A stretch of DNA of 64,000 nucleotides from Lumnitzera littorea (GCA_024138015.1 JAMXBB010000009.1:42146821-42210820), one strand, 5' to 3'. Shown: positions 1 through 11,970, numbered from the stretch's first letter. Translations and numbers: made by a program. Notes: generated by a model not told the origin, from the letters alone.

Positions 1-94
1 AAGTACTAAGGAATAGTTAGGGTAACTTAGTTGGAGTTGAGATGCATCTTTATAGATTAAGTGCTATTAGTATTTTAGCACTAGATTCTTTAGT
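1..94 (-). pseudogene. Integrase fragment of element C, beyond the A insertion
   Basis: On the minus strand this short piece contains KDASQLQLS followed by a degraded Cys-x2-Cys-like stretch (YPNY, consistent with Cys-to-Tyr changes). This fits the zinc-binding N-terminal part of a Tat-type integrase. Element C's integrase stops at 23104 exactly at the edge of element A. If A and one target duplication are removed, the minus strand reads PPLY then x-RI-x across the join, as in the family. The piece is very short, so assignment rests mainly on this continuity. Confidence 0.5.
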
Positions 95-99
95 ACAAA
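95..99. repeat. Left target-site duplication of element A
   Basis: ACAAA directly precedes the TG that starts the 5' LTR. The matching copy after the 3' LTR is ATAAA (23099-23103), differing by one transition. Five bases is the usual length for Ty3/gypsy elements. Confidence 0.6.
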
Positions 100-1014
100 T
101 GATAGGAATCAGGTTATTGGGCCTTTAACCTACAATCGAGCTTGAAGACTAAAGGGACTAGCAAGGTGAATCCTCATGCTCTAGTTGACTCCAAGTTACT
201 CCTTGTTGCTAATCAATTCTATGAGCTGAGCCGAATGACTGCGCATCTCTTGGAAATTGTATACTAACTAGAAGAATGCCTTAATAGTAGCTAATCCCTG
301 TGCACTTTCCTTGGTCATGTTTGAGCCAACCACTTGCTTGACACCATTACTGCCGAGAAGCGAAGAGAGTTGTCCTGTACTAATTCTCAGCCACTCCTAT
401 TCAAACAAATTCATGCCTACTCGACACTCTTTCTCGAACAACCAACTTACTCATACTACTTTGTCTACATCCTCCAACACCACCACTAATGCAATGCTGC
501 TACGTGTTTAGGACCACTCATAGAATTTGCTACTAAAATCATTGTTATTTTTGTGAATATTCTTTTTCACCTTTTCTATACTTTGTACATTGCTTCTTTA
601 GGATAGTACCTTTTTTGTCATTTCCTTTTTAGGTAGGCTGCTCTAAATTCTTAGGTATAAATAATCCTTTGTACATATAGCTACATGTATCATATTATCA
701 ACATAATACACTAGATATTTTTCCTATCGTAAACACTGATTGTTTACTTTTGTTCTACTCTTATCCTATCTCTTAAGCAAGGCTATGTGGCGAATAACCT
801 CATTAGACCAACTCATGCATCATATTAAGCCGTGCCACGAGTATTTAGAAGTTCCATTAGTGTATCATATCCTTTAGACCTGTTCGTGGGTTTTGCTTAC
901 TTTTCATTCATTTTTGTTCATTTACGTGTTTTCCATCACCATCTTCAAGCTTTCGGTAAGCTTAGACTTACCCTGGTGATCAGCCTTGTTTGTTCTTAGT
1001 TGCGGTATGCATCA
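100..1014 (+). repeat. 5' LTR of element A
   Basis: The LTR begins TGATAGGAAT and ends GCATCA, three bases before the primer binding site. It aligns end to end with 22194-23098 and, in reverse, with the solo LTR at 23917-24817. The lengths of the three copies are 915, 905 and 901 bp. Confidence 0.85.
656..663 (+). promoter_or_regulatory. TATA box in element A 5' LTR
   Basis: TATAAATA lies about 560 bp into the LTR. The same motif sits at the equivalent place in the 3' LTR (22757-22764) and in the solo copy (24249-24256, reverse). This marks the probable U3/R border of the family. Confidence 0.6.
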
Positions 1015-1017
1015 TCT

Positions 1018-1029
1018 TGGTATCAGAGC
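1018..1029 (+). other. Primer binding site of element A (initiator tRNA-Met)
   Basis: TGGTATCAGAGC matches the classic plant primer binding site complementary to the 3' end of initiator tRNA-Met. It starts three bases after the LTR, which fixes the LTR end and the orientation. Confidence 0.9.
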
Positions 1030-1333
1030 AAAGGTTTCTTAGAGTAAGTTGTGTAAGAGATCCAATAGAAGTAGTCGTTTGGTGTTTACTTTGTTTTACC
1101 TTATTTTGAATAGCCAAAAACATAGTAGGTTCAGTATTAGCAGATTGTTCATTAGCATTGTTATTGTGTTTCAATATAGCTGACCGATAGTGTACAGTAT
1201 ATGTTGCCAAACTTAGAGAAATAATGTTAATTGTAGCTCTAATTTTTAAGACTAAAATTGAGTTTACTAAGGAAAATGATGGACCCAAGTTTTAATGCTA
1301 GCATTAAGGAAGACAATAGTGGTGTTGCCCTTT
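1030..1333 (+). other. Untranslated leader of element A
   Basis: Between the primer binding site and the gag start I see no coding similarity. The minus-strand open stretch across 980-1288 spans the LTR/leader border and resembles no known protein. Confidence 0.5.
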
Positions 1334-2716
1334 ATGGCTGATAACCTTAAGGTACTCTATGAAGTACAGATGAGAGACTAGATGAGTTGGCTAACCTCCT
1401 AATGGATTTAACTCGAGTTGTTTATGCATTGGCTTATTGACTAGCTAAAGCCATGCATAATACCCCACAAGTTGCCCAACCTACGAAAGGTTAGAACCTA
1501 GCTCGATAAATTCGAGGTAAAGGAGTAAACGGATGAGCAAAGAGAAGGATTGACTTAAGAGACTTAGGAGAACAGGACGAAGAAGAGTATTATGAAGAAG
1601 AAGAACAAGCTCGAGTACCCCAAACATTTGATCATATGGAGCTTTGAATTCTAAGCTTCAATAGATCTAGAAGTGCGGATGATTACTTAGATTGGGAGGA
1701 GAAAGTGGAACAAGTTTTTTACTATTACAAATATGAAGATTACAACAAAGTAAGAACTGCTACTGTTGAGTTCTCTGGATATGCTGCCATGTGGTTGAAG
1801 AATTTTCAAGTCATATGAAGACGAGAAGGCTATTGAGAGATTAGTACTTAGCTTGAGATGAGGAGAGTACTATTAAATAGGTTTGTGTTAGATACATACC
1901 TATAAGATACTATCGCTCGGCTTTAAGAGCTAAGACAAGGAGGCCAAACTATCAATGAGTATATTTAGGAGTTCCTGATGCTCATGATTCGTTGTGAAGT
2001 AGAGAAACCATCAACGTAGATAGTATCAAAATTCCTAACTAGTTTAAGGAGTGATATACAAGACATTGTAGAACTCTAACAATTTACTACAATAGATGAA
2101 GTCATATGGATAACCTAGTGAGTAGAGAGGCAAAGAAAAAGTAAAATGCTGACCCAACCTCTAGTGAGCTAGACTGGTCATCTAAGTTGACCTAGATAAG
2201 GAAGTCATTATGCTCAATTAAGTACCATGCCAACTAGGAACGTAAGAATCCAAGCCGAGCATAAAGGCTACCCTAATAGTGATATGCCAACCTAAACATA
2301 CGAGAAATGACAAAGGGTTTGGAAGGAAGACAAACCAAATCAAATGCTTTAAATGTTAGGGGTTTGGACATATGGTTGCTTAGTGTCTTAATTGAAGGAT
2401 TATGGTCATCAAGGGAGACGTCTCGAAGCTTGAGATAGATAGTACTGGCGAGGAACTCGAGGAAGAGACTCTTGTTGAGAAAGAAACTACTCAAGAGGAT
2501 GAATTGATTAAAGAGGTTGTGTCTCCTGAGGACTTGGATCAATTGATCCTAATCATCCAACGAACAATGAGTCTGGAGCCCTCATGCGAAGAGTAGAGAG
2601 AGAACTTGTTCCATATCACCTGTAAGGTAAATGATCAACTGTGTGCTCTTACTGTGGATAGTGGTAATTGTACCAATGTGGTGTCACTCGATCTAGTGAA
2701 GGAGTTGAAGTTAGAA
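1334..2716 (+). pseudogene. gag: Gag and N-terminal aspartic protease of element A (broken)
   Basis: The start is an ATG reading MADNLKVLYEVQ. The capsid part follows, with DDYLDWEEKVEQ near 1680-1715, then EFSGYAAMW near 1770-1800. The nucleocapsid zinc knuckle CFKCxGFGHMVAxC (2345-2386) has two of its codons turned into TAG. An acidic linker (about 2402-2590) leads to the protease, whose DSG active site is at 2657-2665. The protease is cut off after KELKLE by the 5' LTR of element B. There are many in-frame TAG/TAA codons and some frameshifts. The domain order and sequence match the related copy H at 62054-64000. Gag would form the virus-like particle and the protease would process the polyprotein, but neither can be made from this copy. 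Confidence 0.8.
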
Positions 2717-5033
2717 AATTGAAAATTTGAAAAAATAAATGATTTTAGAAAATAACATTTTATTAGGGTAGATTTTTATTTTTAATTTAGGCTTAGAAGT
2801 TGGGTCGTTGAACTTGAGCTTAGGTTTAAATCTAGCTTAGACTGATGGAGTCCATATATGTAACAAGGCATAGGCCAATGGCCTAACGAATAAGCACATG
2901 GACATTTACATTCTGTTTGAGTGTAAGATCTTGGGTTCGAATCTTGATAAGGGTAGGGAAACCTTTTTATTTTTGTTAACTAGCATACTAGTACGTATTA
3001 GGATCTTACCGCGCTACGTATCCTGATACGTGGCATTGTCTGGTTGGATGACCTTGCTGATGTAACGTTATATGGCATCTACGTAGCACGATACGTCAGC
3101 TGCTACGTGTCACATGATAACACGTCGCTCGTCGAGAATGGTCGGGTCGGTTGATGTTGTGCCATATTAGCACTTTCCCTCGTTTTTCTCTAGAATTCTA
3201 ACACTTTCCTCCTCGAGCAGCCACCTTTAACTTGATTTTTGAATCACTTTTCGTTGTAGTTTCGCCAAATCAATGTCAAAATTGCAGAACTAGACATAGC
3301 TTACTATGAATTGGCATACGAAACAAGTCTAGATTCAATCAAAAACCTATTTAAATCGAGCTTCAAAGATTAGGAAAAAACTTAAAATTCGACCATTCCC
3401 ATTAACTCTGATCCGAGCTTTCCTTTGTTTCTAGGTTGAATTCGGCTATAAAATGGTGTTAGGGGATGTTCATAAACACACATAAGTACCCATGAGCTTC
3501 AAAATCAACTCCTAAGCTCTCTCTCTCTCTCGCGGCTCTCTTTTTCTCTCTAAAACCACACTCTCTCTCTTCGAATCTCTCTCTAAAAAGCATTCCACCA
3601 CCAGCCACCATCGTTACTAGCTTCCCGATACCATCAGTTCCCTAACCTACCTCCTACCACTTTTGCCCTAAACCAAACACACGATTAAACTCCTATCCAC
3701 CCTAAACCCTTAACTCAACCACTCTTTTGTGCCCAGCCATCAACTACGATCGCTACCCAAGATCACTGCTAGATACCACTATGCACTACCCTCCAAACCA
3801 CCTCTGACCACCATAGTACTTTGCCTACCCCCTCTATCCCTAATAAAACACGCATGAAACACCCTTCTCCCCCTCGATTAGGCTACTAAATCGAGCAAAA
3901 CTGATCTCCACAACTATTGCTTCTTCTCCTTCAACTACAACTCGACCAATACAACCCGATCTGAGCTCCAACCTAACTCTCTAACCTAAGCTCCAACCTA
4001 AGGACTGACTTAACCGACTCGCACCACTTTCCTAGTTCGAACCCAATCCAATCGGAGTAGAATTTATTTATTTATTCGTTTAATTGTTTTATTCATTTAT
4101 CTATGTAAATGTAATCAAATTAAAAAAGAAAAGAAGAAGAAAAGGAAAAGGAAAAGAAAGAAAATAAAAAGGAAAAGAGTAAATTTATTTTACTTTATTT
4201 CTTTATTTTTAGTTTAATAGATAAAATATAATAAGTAATAAATAAATAAGATGACATAATAAAAACAAAATAAAATATGTAGGAAGGGGAATAAATTTTT
4301 TTTATCACTTAGAAAAAACGTCCTTTTAAAAATAAGTAAATAAATATAAATATAAATGAATTAAGCCTTTATAAAATTAGGGCACTTTTAGATTTTCCAA
4401 AAATAAAAATTTCAATTTTAGGACTTTCATTTATTAGAAATTTCCTTAAATAAATCGAATTGAACTAAAAACGTAAATTCAAAATGTTTTTCCAAATTAA
4501 AATCAATTGAGCCCACTAAAGTTTTCATTAAAAAAACTACGTATGTTTGATCTAGAATAGCAGGTACGTAGGTATTTACGGGGTAACGATAAAAATTAAA
4601 AAAACTAATTTTCCTTTTTCTTTAGTTTAGATTATTTTATTTATCGAATTAAAGTAACCAATGATCAAGTTTTATCTTTCAAAATTAAAAGGTGATTTTT
4701 AAGTTTAATTTTAATTTTGAAAAGTCAATGGTATTGATAAGGGTTTAAAAGTCATAACCCCTAAATCTACATTGTTTAGTTTCAAAAACTATTTTGTAAA
4801 ATTTGTTTTAATTGTTAGACTAGTGGCTAAGTTATAGTCAATCTACCCAATTGGTTATAACTTAACTATTTTTCCTAATTTCGGTCGAGTGGTGACTCCA
4901 AAATTGTTTTCAAAATGAAAAGGAATGGTTTTCTTTAAACCTTAGTTGATAATCGGTATTAAACAAGTAGGGTTTAGTGTTGATTGGTTTAAAGATGACC
5001 TAATTTTATAAAAGAAACTAGGAGGGTGAAAAA
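2707..5033 (+). repeat. 5' LTR of element B, missing its first about 224 bp
   Basis: From GAAGTTAGAAAATTG at 2707 the sequence aligns with the 3' LTR from 16654 onwards, including the region with GGTTCGAATC, the TATA box, CT repeats, the C-rich transcribed part and the A-rich U5 part. The first about 224 bp present in the 3' LTR (16430-16653) are absent. The inner end is uncertain by about 15 bp, because the two LTRs stop matching near GGTGAAAAA. Confidence 0.85.
3447..3453 (+). promoter_or_regulatory. TATA box of element B 5' LTR, followed by a CT-rich tract
   Basis: TATAAAA is conserved in the 3' LTR (17350-17356). About 70 bp downstream lies a (CT)n tract (3517-3531) and then more CT repeats, as expected for the early transcribed leader of this type of element. 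Confidence 0.6.
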
Positions 5034-5070
5034 CTTGGCTCGATTGCTTAGTAACTCCACTAGGGATGTC
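5034..5070 (+). other. Candidate primer binding site of element B
   Basis: The bases just inside the 5' LTR read CTTGGCTCGATTGC followed by TTAGTAACTCCACTAGGGA. The second part looks like a C-to-T degraded form of the TGGCGACTCCACTGGGGA-type sequence seen at this place in plant Tat elements. The exact LTR end and the tRNA used are not settled. Confidence 0.35.
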
Positions 5071-5585
5071 AAGAGGGTTAACCATTAGACTTTCTAAAAT
5101 TGAAATTAATCCCTAAAAACCGCCTTTATGTAATTTATTTACTTATTCATCCTTTGTTTATACCATAGTTGTATTAACATTTTCTTTGCAGGTTTAGTTT
5201 TATTTATTTAATTTAGGAAGAATTTATTTTATGTACCATAATTGCATGATAGATATGATCGAACCCGGACCGTCTTAGACCTGTGGTGTAAGCACTACTC
5301 GGGGTTGATTAAGCCATCCTCACTTAAGCTTAATGTCACCAATGAAAGTGTTCTTTAACAAGTGAGGTCGCATAAGCTTAAGAACCTTTAGAACTTACCC
5401 TTTATGCATTCACGACATCCAAATAGATGAAAAATCATGTAAGATGGAAATAAAAAAAAAAATGGCTTAGAGTTTCCTTGATTTTGCCTTATAATTTTGA
5501 TGTATTGTAAGTGTAGAATTGCTATAAATAGGTTTTGTCATTATTAGATGATTTTGTAACATAGCTTCTCTTTTGCAATCTAGAA
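5071..5585 (+). other. Leader of element B
   Basis: This is the untranslated stretch between the LTR and ORF1. I see no coding similarity and no repeat beyond low-complexity A/T runs near 5445-5460. Confidence 0.5.
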
Positions 5586-7140
5586 ATGGCATGTTCATCA
5601 TCTAACTTTGTCAACTTCAAGGAAAAATTTGCAGGCAAGCCTATTTACCCCAAACCCATCCTAGACCAATGGTTACGGCACTTCGATCCATGGTAATAAG
5701 AGATCATCTTTAGTAAGATTAGGCCTATTCTATCACTTCCTAAAGTAAAGATAGAGATTAATTTGATTAAGGCTTTGACGGACTTTTAAGAACCTGAAGA
5801 AGTGCCTTTTCGAGTTGGGCCCCACTTGATTAGCCCAACACTTGAAGAATACACCCAATTACTCCAAGCCCCTTCTTTGGAAAGCATATACACCCCAAAT
5901 TTGGAAATGGATCCTGTGAATACCTTCTCAAGATGCTTGGGTATTAGAAAAATGGAAGTGAACAAAACCCTCAAAAGCTATAATGGTAACTACATCAAAT
6001 TGGAGGACTTAAAAGCATGATTCACCACTAAGCCTAAATCCAACCGATAAGGTATCTTTTGTGGCAATCTCAAAGCTTGGGGATAGAATTGAATAAAGGC
6101 CTTCATCCTGGTAGCATTCAGGACCCTCTTATTCCCCAATAGAAAGTTCCTCATACATTTCAAGGTTATTGAGTTAGTGAGCCAATTTCTTGAAGGAAAA
6201 TCATATGTCCAGGCCCTTCTCATAGAATAAATCAGAAGCCTTAATATTTTGAAAGAAAAGAATAATGGTGAACTAAAGACCAACATGGCATTACTAACAA
6301 TATGGTTCGTGAACCATATGAAATGTTATGGGCTTGACTTAATCTGAGGAGAGTTTGCTCAGAACATCAATCTAATCAATTCATTCGTTAATAAGGTCCA
6401 TCTCCTAGAAGGAAAAACTACATATTGCTAGGTAGAAGTATTGAGAAATTTCTAAGTCACTGATATCCTATGGACAGTAAGATGGAGTAACTTTAAAAGG
6501 GTAATCCTAGTTTGCAAAAATTATCAAGTGATACTCCTAATTAGGATGAAGTTATGCATAGGCTATTACCCTAATAACATGATCAAACAATTTGAAGGTA
6601 TCTAGGTCTATAGACCTCCATTGGATATCATGACCTTGGATTATGAAGATCTTCAAATTTCCCTACCAAAGAAAAATGTCCAAACTTAAGGCAATCAAAT
6701 AGTTATGGGAAACAAAGACTATCAACTAAAACATCGATTTAGAAGAATGGCTAGGAGAAGCGGACAAGTACCGAGTTACCAAAGAATATTTGTATGATCA
6801 GCTTTATAAGGCTGGGGAGATCCAGTATCAAGCACCAAAGGTCATCCAGCCTATAGTATCTCAAACAAATCTTAAAGTCAAGACTTATTTGAACCAAGTA
6901 CAAGCCTGAGTAGAAATAATCTATGAAGAGCGAGACATGTAGGAGGATCTCTTTCGAGAATCAAAACAACATTCCAGAGCATTGGAACATCAATTGAGGA
7001 TGACTTAAAAGAAGTTCCAAGAATTTGAGGAAATGGAAGAGCCTAATTCAGGAAAAAGGAAGGGAGTATTAGTAAGGTCTAGTAAGTAGAAAACAAGAAT
7101 GCCAGTCAAATGCCAGAAGAACATTCAGATATAGGAATAA
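5586..7140 (+). pseudogene. ORF1 of element B, DUF7745-like
   Basis: The ATG opens MACSSNFVNFKEKFAG. A FDPW motif precedes the first stop, and the same frame later reads FRVGPHLISPTLEEYTQLL (about 5805-5860). The F-x-x-G then PT-EEY-LL pattern is characteristic of DUF7745, a family of unknown function found in plant retrotransposon ORFs and related to plant-mobile-domain-like sequences. The family-typical middle part (FPNRKFLIHFKVIELV) follows with several stops. The C-terminal third (about 6740-7090) is charged and probably coiled-coil, with KYRVTKEYLYDQLYKA and SRALEHQL. The position upstream of gag in the same orientation fits ORF1 of Ogre/Tat elements. Its role in the element is not known. 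Stops are mostly TAG/TAA. Confidence 0.75.
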
Positions 7141-7374
7141 TCTTCTAGAATGTATTTTCTTTTTTCAAATAATGTAAAAGGAAAACCCCAAAAGCTAAGA
7201 AAAAATAAATAAAATTACCATCTTGCTGGTTATTAGTCAATTCTGCCTCTCTACATTCGTATGCCATCCATTTCTTAGTTTCTCATTTATCCCTTTTAAA
7301 ATACTCTCACCAAGATAGCTCTCAAACACCAAACCTTTTAGAGAAGTCCTATCAAAAGTTGCTCAAAAACCAAA

Positions 7375-8890
7375 ATGGCCAACTAAGGAAACAATAACAA
7401 CACCAATAATGGCAATGGCAATCCTGAGTTTATTAACCCCACTAAGCGAAGGTTCCGATCTTTGGAACGAATAGTGGGAAAGATTGCAGATCAACTAAGC
7501 TTTCTTGCTAATAGCATCTCTCTACTTAGGTCTACAGCTCCATTAAATGAAGAAAGTTCCAAAGCCCAATATGGAAAGAATATTGAGGCCCTACCCCTCC
7601 AAATAGAAGAAGCTTACCTTAAAGTTAATTAGGGCTTCAAGTCCTTTGAAACAGAAGGGGTATTTCCAAAGGCCAACTCAACTTTTAAGTCGAATACTCA
7701 CTCATTCCTGATCAACCCAAAGCCTGAAGCTGATCAAGACAGATTGAAAGATCTTCAAAAGTGGTTAACCCAATAAATTACTGAAAAAATGAAATGCTTG
7801 AGGGGTATGATGGATTTGACCATTTGGCATAATAGAATTCTTCACTTACAATTATGGAAGCTTCCTAGAAAAATTTAAAGTACTTGACTTCGAAAAATAT
7901 AACGGGAATGGATGCCCTAAGTTGCACACCTGACTGTATGTATGTAAGATGGGCAAATATGTGCAATATGACCAGCTCATGGTCTAAACCTTTTAAGATA
8001 ACTTAACTGGCCCTGCTTTAACCTGATATGTCCAATTAGACCTAAATCAAGTGAACACATGGGAAAAGCTAGCTAGAGCATTCTACGAGCAATATAGATT
8101 CAACGTCGAAGTGGCACTAACCATGATAGATTTGGTTACCCTCAGGAAGAGGCATAATGAATCTTTCAAAAAGTATGCCCAAAGGTCGAGATCCTTAATT
8201 ATAAGGGTATCTACCCTTATAACTAATAAAGAGTTAACTACAACTTTTATCAACACTCTTGAGAGACCGTATTTTGCTCACCTAATCAAATAAGCCTCTT
8301 CAAGCTTCATAGAAGTAGTGGCAGTAGGGTATCAATTATAAAGTGCCGTCTTCTCTGGCAAGCTGTAAGAAACATTAGATAGAAGACCACCCTCTACTAA
8401 ACCCACCACCAGCAAGCTTAGAGAAGCTACTGTCAGCATGGTTAATTCAAATATTGGGCCTAATGCCTAGGTCTCTTTTAGGGCAAATCCTCCACCAGCT
8501 CAACAACAGTATAAAAGCCAACTACAAGTTAGAAGAGTCCTAAAGTAGCTCACCAGAATACTCATTCCACTTAGTCAAGTACTTGAAAAGTTAAGGAAAG
8601 ATAATCTGCTCCATTCTGAAGCTCCAAGTAAAAGGTATAGGCCAAGATTTTTTTAACCCAATGTAAGATGTCAATATCATCTAAGGCAAGTAGACCATTC
8701 AATTGACTCGTGCTAGAGGTTGAAAAACAAAATCTAAGACTTAATTGATGAAGGTATAGTATAACTGGATTTTATAGAGGCTCCTACTCCAAACGTCAAC
8801 AACAATCCCTTACCAAACCATGGGCTCATCATCAATATGATATCTGACCACTTAGAGCTTGCCATCAACATGATCAGTCCTAATTGAGAA
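7375..8890 (+). pseudogene. gag: Gag of element B (Tat type, broken)
   Basis: The ATG gives MAN then a stop, followed by an Asn-rich tail and the stretch RRFRSLERIVGKIADQLSF. The conserved capsid core comes later: FDFEKYNGNG-like (about 7885), NTWEKLARAFYEQY and RFNVEVALT (about 8051-8125), and KRHNESFKKYAQRSRS (about 8150-8195). A nucleocapsid-like CQYHx6HSIDSCxRLKNKIxDLID segment lies at about 8670-8745; C-x2-H spacing is usual in Tat gag. Codons for Trp and Gln in this motif are TAG/TAA. The product would be the capsid/nucleocapsid polyprotein. Confidence 0.75.
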
Positions 8891-10060
8891 CCTAAGGTTT
8901 AGAGATTTTACAAAAAAGAAGAGAAACAAATTCTACAAACTAAAAGGTACACCTTCCATGTACCAATAGCCCTCAAAAATTATAAAACTATCCTTCTCAA
9001 CTACCAAGCAATAAACTAAGGGTAGTCAAGCTCACTTATAGGGGGGGTTACCCACTCTGGTAAAATCTATAATCCGAAGGAAGACTTGAAAATGAAGGTC
9101 ATGCTGGAAATGCCAAGCATTGAATAAGTTAAGTATGAAGAAGGATTAACTGTCCTTACCAAGATGATCAAGTCTAGCAAGTATAAAATAATGGATCAAC
9201 TCGCTAAGACTATAGCACAAATATCCCTCATGAGTTTGTTAATGGCATCGAACCCACATCAAGAAGCTTTGTTGAGAATGCTAAAGGAAGTCAAGGTCCC
9301 TCGTGAAATCCCGGCTGAAAGGATTGGCTCTATCAGCAATTCTATCCTTATTATGGATCAAATTTCCTTCTCTACCTAAGAACTAGGCGAAGAAGGTAAC
9401 CGAAACAAAAAACCTCTATTCATAATAGTGAAGATAAATAACATCATCACAACAAGAGTCCTCATTGACAATGGGTCAACTCTAAATATCTGTCCTCTAG
9501 CCACCCTGGATCTATTGGTCACTAATACAACTGCTATCAAATCGAGTTCAAAAATAGTAAGAGCTTTTTAAGATCAACTTACCAATTGATATTGGCCTAT
9601 AGACATTTAACATCCCATTTTAGGTTTTAAACATTCCAAAGACCTTCAATCTGTTATCAGGAAGGCCTTAGATACATTCAATAGGGGCCATACCGTCAAC
9701 TCTTCACCAGAAAGTTAAGTTAATCTCCAACGGCTAGGTCATCACAATTCTGGGTGACCAAGATTATAAAATTTATAAAGAGATGGCCATACCTTATGTT
9801 GGTATAGAAGAATAAGAGGACTTTAGACTCCAAATGTTTGATGTGGTATACATGATCACCAATCAACAAAAGGATGAGAGGCCAAAATTTAAAGGACAGT
9901 TTGGGACCTATAGGCTAAGATACATTCTGACTTCAATGGAAAAGTTACAAAGAATGAAAACTAGGGGTAGAAAAGGTGATAGGTTTTATCACACCCTAAT
10001 GACCTTCCCTTTATTGTTAGAAACTTTCATCTAGGCCGAAGCCTAGAACTCAAAGCCTAC
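8891..10060 (+). pseudogene. Aspartic protease region of element B
   Basis: The Tat-specific linker KIMDQLAKTIAQISLMSLL and EALLRMLKEVKVP (about 9185-9310) precedes the protease. The active site is LIDNGSTLNICPLATL, with Asp-Asn-Gly at 9467-9475; Asn or Gly in the middle position is normal for this lineage instead of DSG/DTG. The C-terminal half (to about 10060) is out of frame and full of stops. The enzyme would cleave the Gag-Pol polyprotein. Confidence 0.75.
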
Positions 10061-10484
10061 CAAAGAAAGCACTTCCATCAGAAATGAATGAGCTGGCCTA
10101 TCCAACAAATCCCAGCACTTGAATAATTGGCTCTCTAACCTTGTAAATAGTGATAAGTCTTCCTTAGGGTAAAGGATGAATCATGATCCAGTATTTTATG
10201 GGATTTTGTAATCAATTACCTTTGTTCTTCAATTGATTATACTCAAAAGAGAGTTCCCCTAAACAAAATCAGTTTCTTTTCCCTTTACTCCTGCCTTACT
10301 TATACTCTTCCTTTTACATACTTTTTTTTTCTCTAGATCTAATGATAAAAAAAAAAAAGGCTATAGATACTTTGCATAGATAAGTAATGAAAATATTGAT
10401 ATCACTTTCGGCCCTACTAGGTTAGTCATCGAGAGTGATGTCAATGACCATAATAAGGTACAAGAAAGTAGGCAAAAACATGAA
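10061..10484 (+). other. Degenerate protease-RT linker of element B
   Basis: No domain is recognisable. The stretch contains pyrimidine-rich and poly-A patches (10321-10360), and its first part can be read only as broken coding sequence. Confidence 0.4.
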
Positions 10485-11432
10485 ATGAGTAGAATTCCCA
10501 TTGATGAGCCAACTAAGATAATTAATGTTGGGACTAATGACTACCTTAAGGTGTTAAAAATTGGGGGAAATTTGAAAGAAGACCAAAAGGCAGAGATTAC
10601 CACATTACTATTCAAATACCAAGACATATTCACACAATCTTATGAAGACACGCCTGGATTAGATCCATCGATTGTGGTCCATCGTTTAGCTACACGAGAG
10701 GATAATAAACCTAAGAAACAAAAGTTAAGAAAGTGTCGATCGGATGTCCTATTAAAATTCAAAGAAGAAGTTAGAAAATTACTAAAGGTTAGTTTTATCG
10801 AGGTATCTGATTATCTCGAGTGGGAGGGTAACATCATGCCCGTAACAAAGAAGAATGGAAAAGTCAGAGTGTGTGTGGACTTTCAAGATCTTAACCAAGC
10901 AACCCCTAAAGATAATTTTCCCTCACCCCATATCGATGTCTTGGTTGATAATACAGCTAGAAACCATCTTTTCTTTTTCATGGATGGATTTTTCGGGTAT
11001 AACCAAATTCAAATGGTTGAAGAAGATAAAGATAAGACGACATTCATCACAACTTAGGGTACATTTTGCTACAAGGTAATGCCTTTCAGACTCAAAAATG
11101 CAAGGGTAACTTACCAAAGGACCATTGTAGCAATCTTTCATGACATGATGCACAAAGAAGTTGAAGTATATGTTGATGATATGATTGCTAAGTCCAAGGA
11201 AGGAGAAAATCATGTGGAAAATCTAAGGAGATTGTTTGATAGGTTGAGAAAATTCCAACTGAAGCTCAACCTAGAGAAATACACTTTCAGAGTGATTTTA
11301 GGGAAATTATTGGGTTTTATAATCAGTCAAATGGGCATCAAAGTGAACCTTGATAAGGTCAAAGATACAGTTGACCTACCTTTACCATGCACACTCAAAG
11401 AAATCAAAGGTTTGTTGGGCCATTTAAACTAA
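10485..11432 (+). pseudogene. pol: Reverse transcriptase of element B
   Basis: Two long open segments in one frame are separated by a single TAG at about 11055. Visible motifs in order are KKNGKVRVCVDFQDLNQAT (about 10845-10905), a degraded fingers motif ending FFGYNQIQM (about 10995), MPFRLKNARVTYQR (about 11079-11120), the catalytic YVDDM (YVDD at 11169-11180, both Asp intact) and the thumb segment GFIISQMGIKVNLDKV. This is among the best preserved coding segments in the window. It copies the element RNA into DNA inside the virus-like particle. A single stop and a frameshift near 11433 separate it from RNase H. Confidence 0.9.
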
Positions 11433-11439
11433 TAGCTTG

Positions 11440-11970
11440 GTTGATATCCTAACTCACAAACAAGTGCCGTCCCTTGTTTAAGCTATTAAAAAAGAACGCT
11501 AAGATCAATTGGGATGAAGAGTACAAGCAGGCCTTTACAACGATCAAAGAATACCTCATAAACCTTCCAATTCTGTTAGCTCCAAAACTTGGGAAGTCGT
11601 TATTCCTATATTTGACAATATTAACAAAGTCTATGGGGTGCATCCTCAACCAGAAAGATAAGGAAGGAAAGGAACGAGTTGTATACTACTTAAGTAAGAA
11701 ATTCACTAGAAGGGAGTAGAAATATTCTGAAATTGAAAGAACCAGTTGTGCTTTGGTATGAATAATGCATCAGCTTTGACAATACACACTATACTACCAA
11801 GTTAATTTGTTGACTCAATACGATCCCCGAAAGTACTTAGCAGACAAACCGACCCTAATTGATAGAATCTCAAAATGGCAAATGCTGCTATCAGAGTTCA
11901 ACATTACATACATGAATTGGAATTCAATCAAGGGGTAAGCTTTAGTAGTTCAATTAGCAAAAAAAAGCCT
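11440..11970 (+). pseudogene. RNase H (first, gypsy type) of element B
   Basis: The connection begins FKLLKKNAKINWDEEYKQAF (from 11474). It continues LFLYLTILTKSMGCILNQKD, KERVVYYLSKKFTRRE and a stop near 11719. The C-terminal part LLSEFNITYMNW lies near 11880. The first catalytic Asp of the usual LYLxV/AxDxA pattern is not visible (LYLTILTKS). The family norm in Tat elements is that this domain degrades the RNA strand of the hybrid. Confidence 0.75.

Noticed and set aside
1018..1029. Possible tRNA-Met gene.
   Set aside because: Only the 12-base primer binding site is present. There is no cloverleaf around it.
980..1288. A 102-codon minus-strand open stretch.
   Set aside because: It covers the LTR end, primer binding site and leader of element A on the wrong strand and resembles nothing known.
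10923..11213. A minus-strand open stretch of 96 codons.
   Set aside because: It is antisense to the reverse transcriptase of element B, whose motifs on the plus strand are unambiguous.
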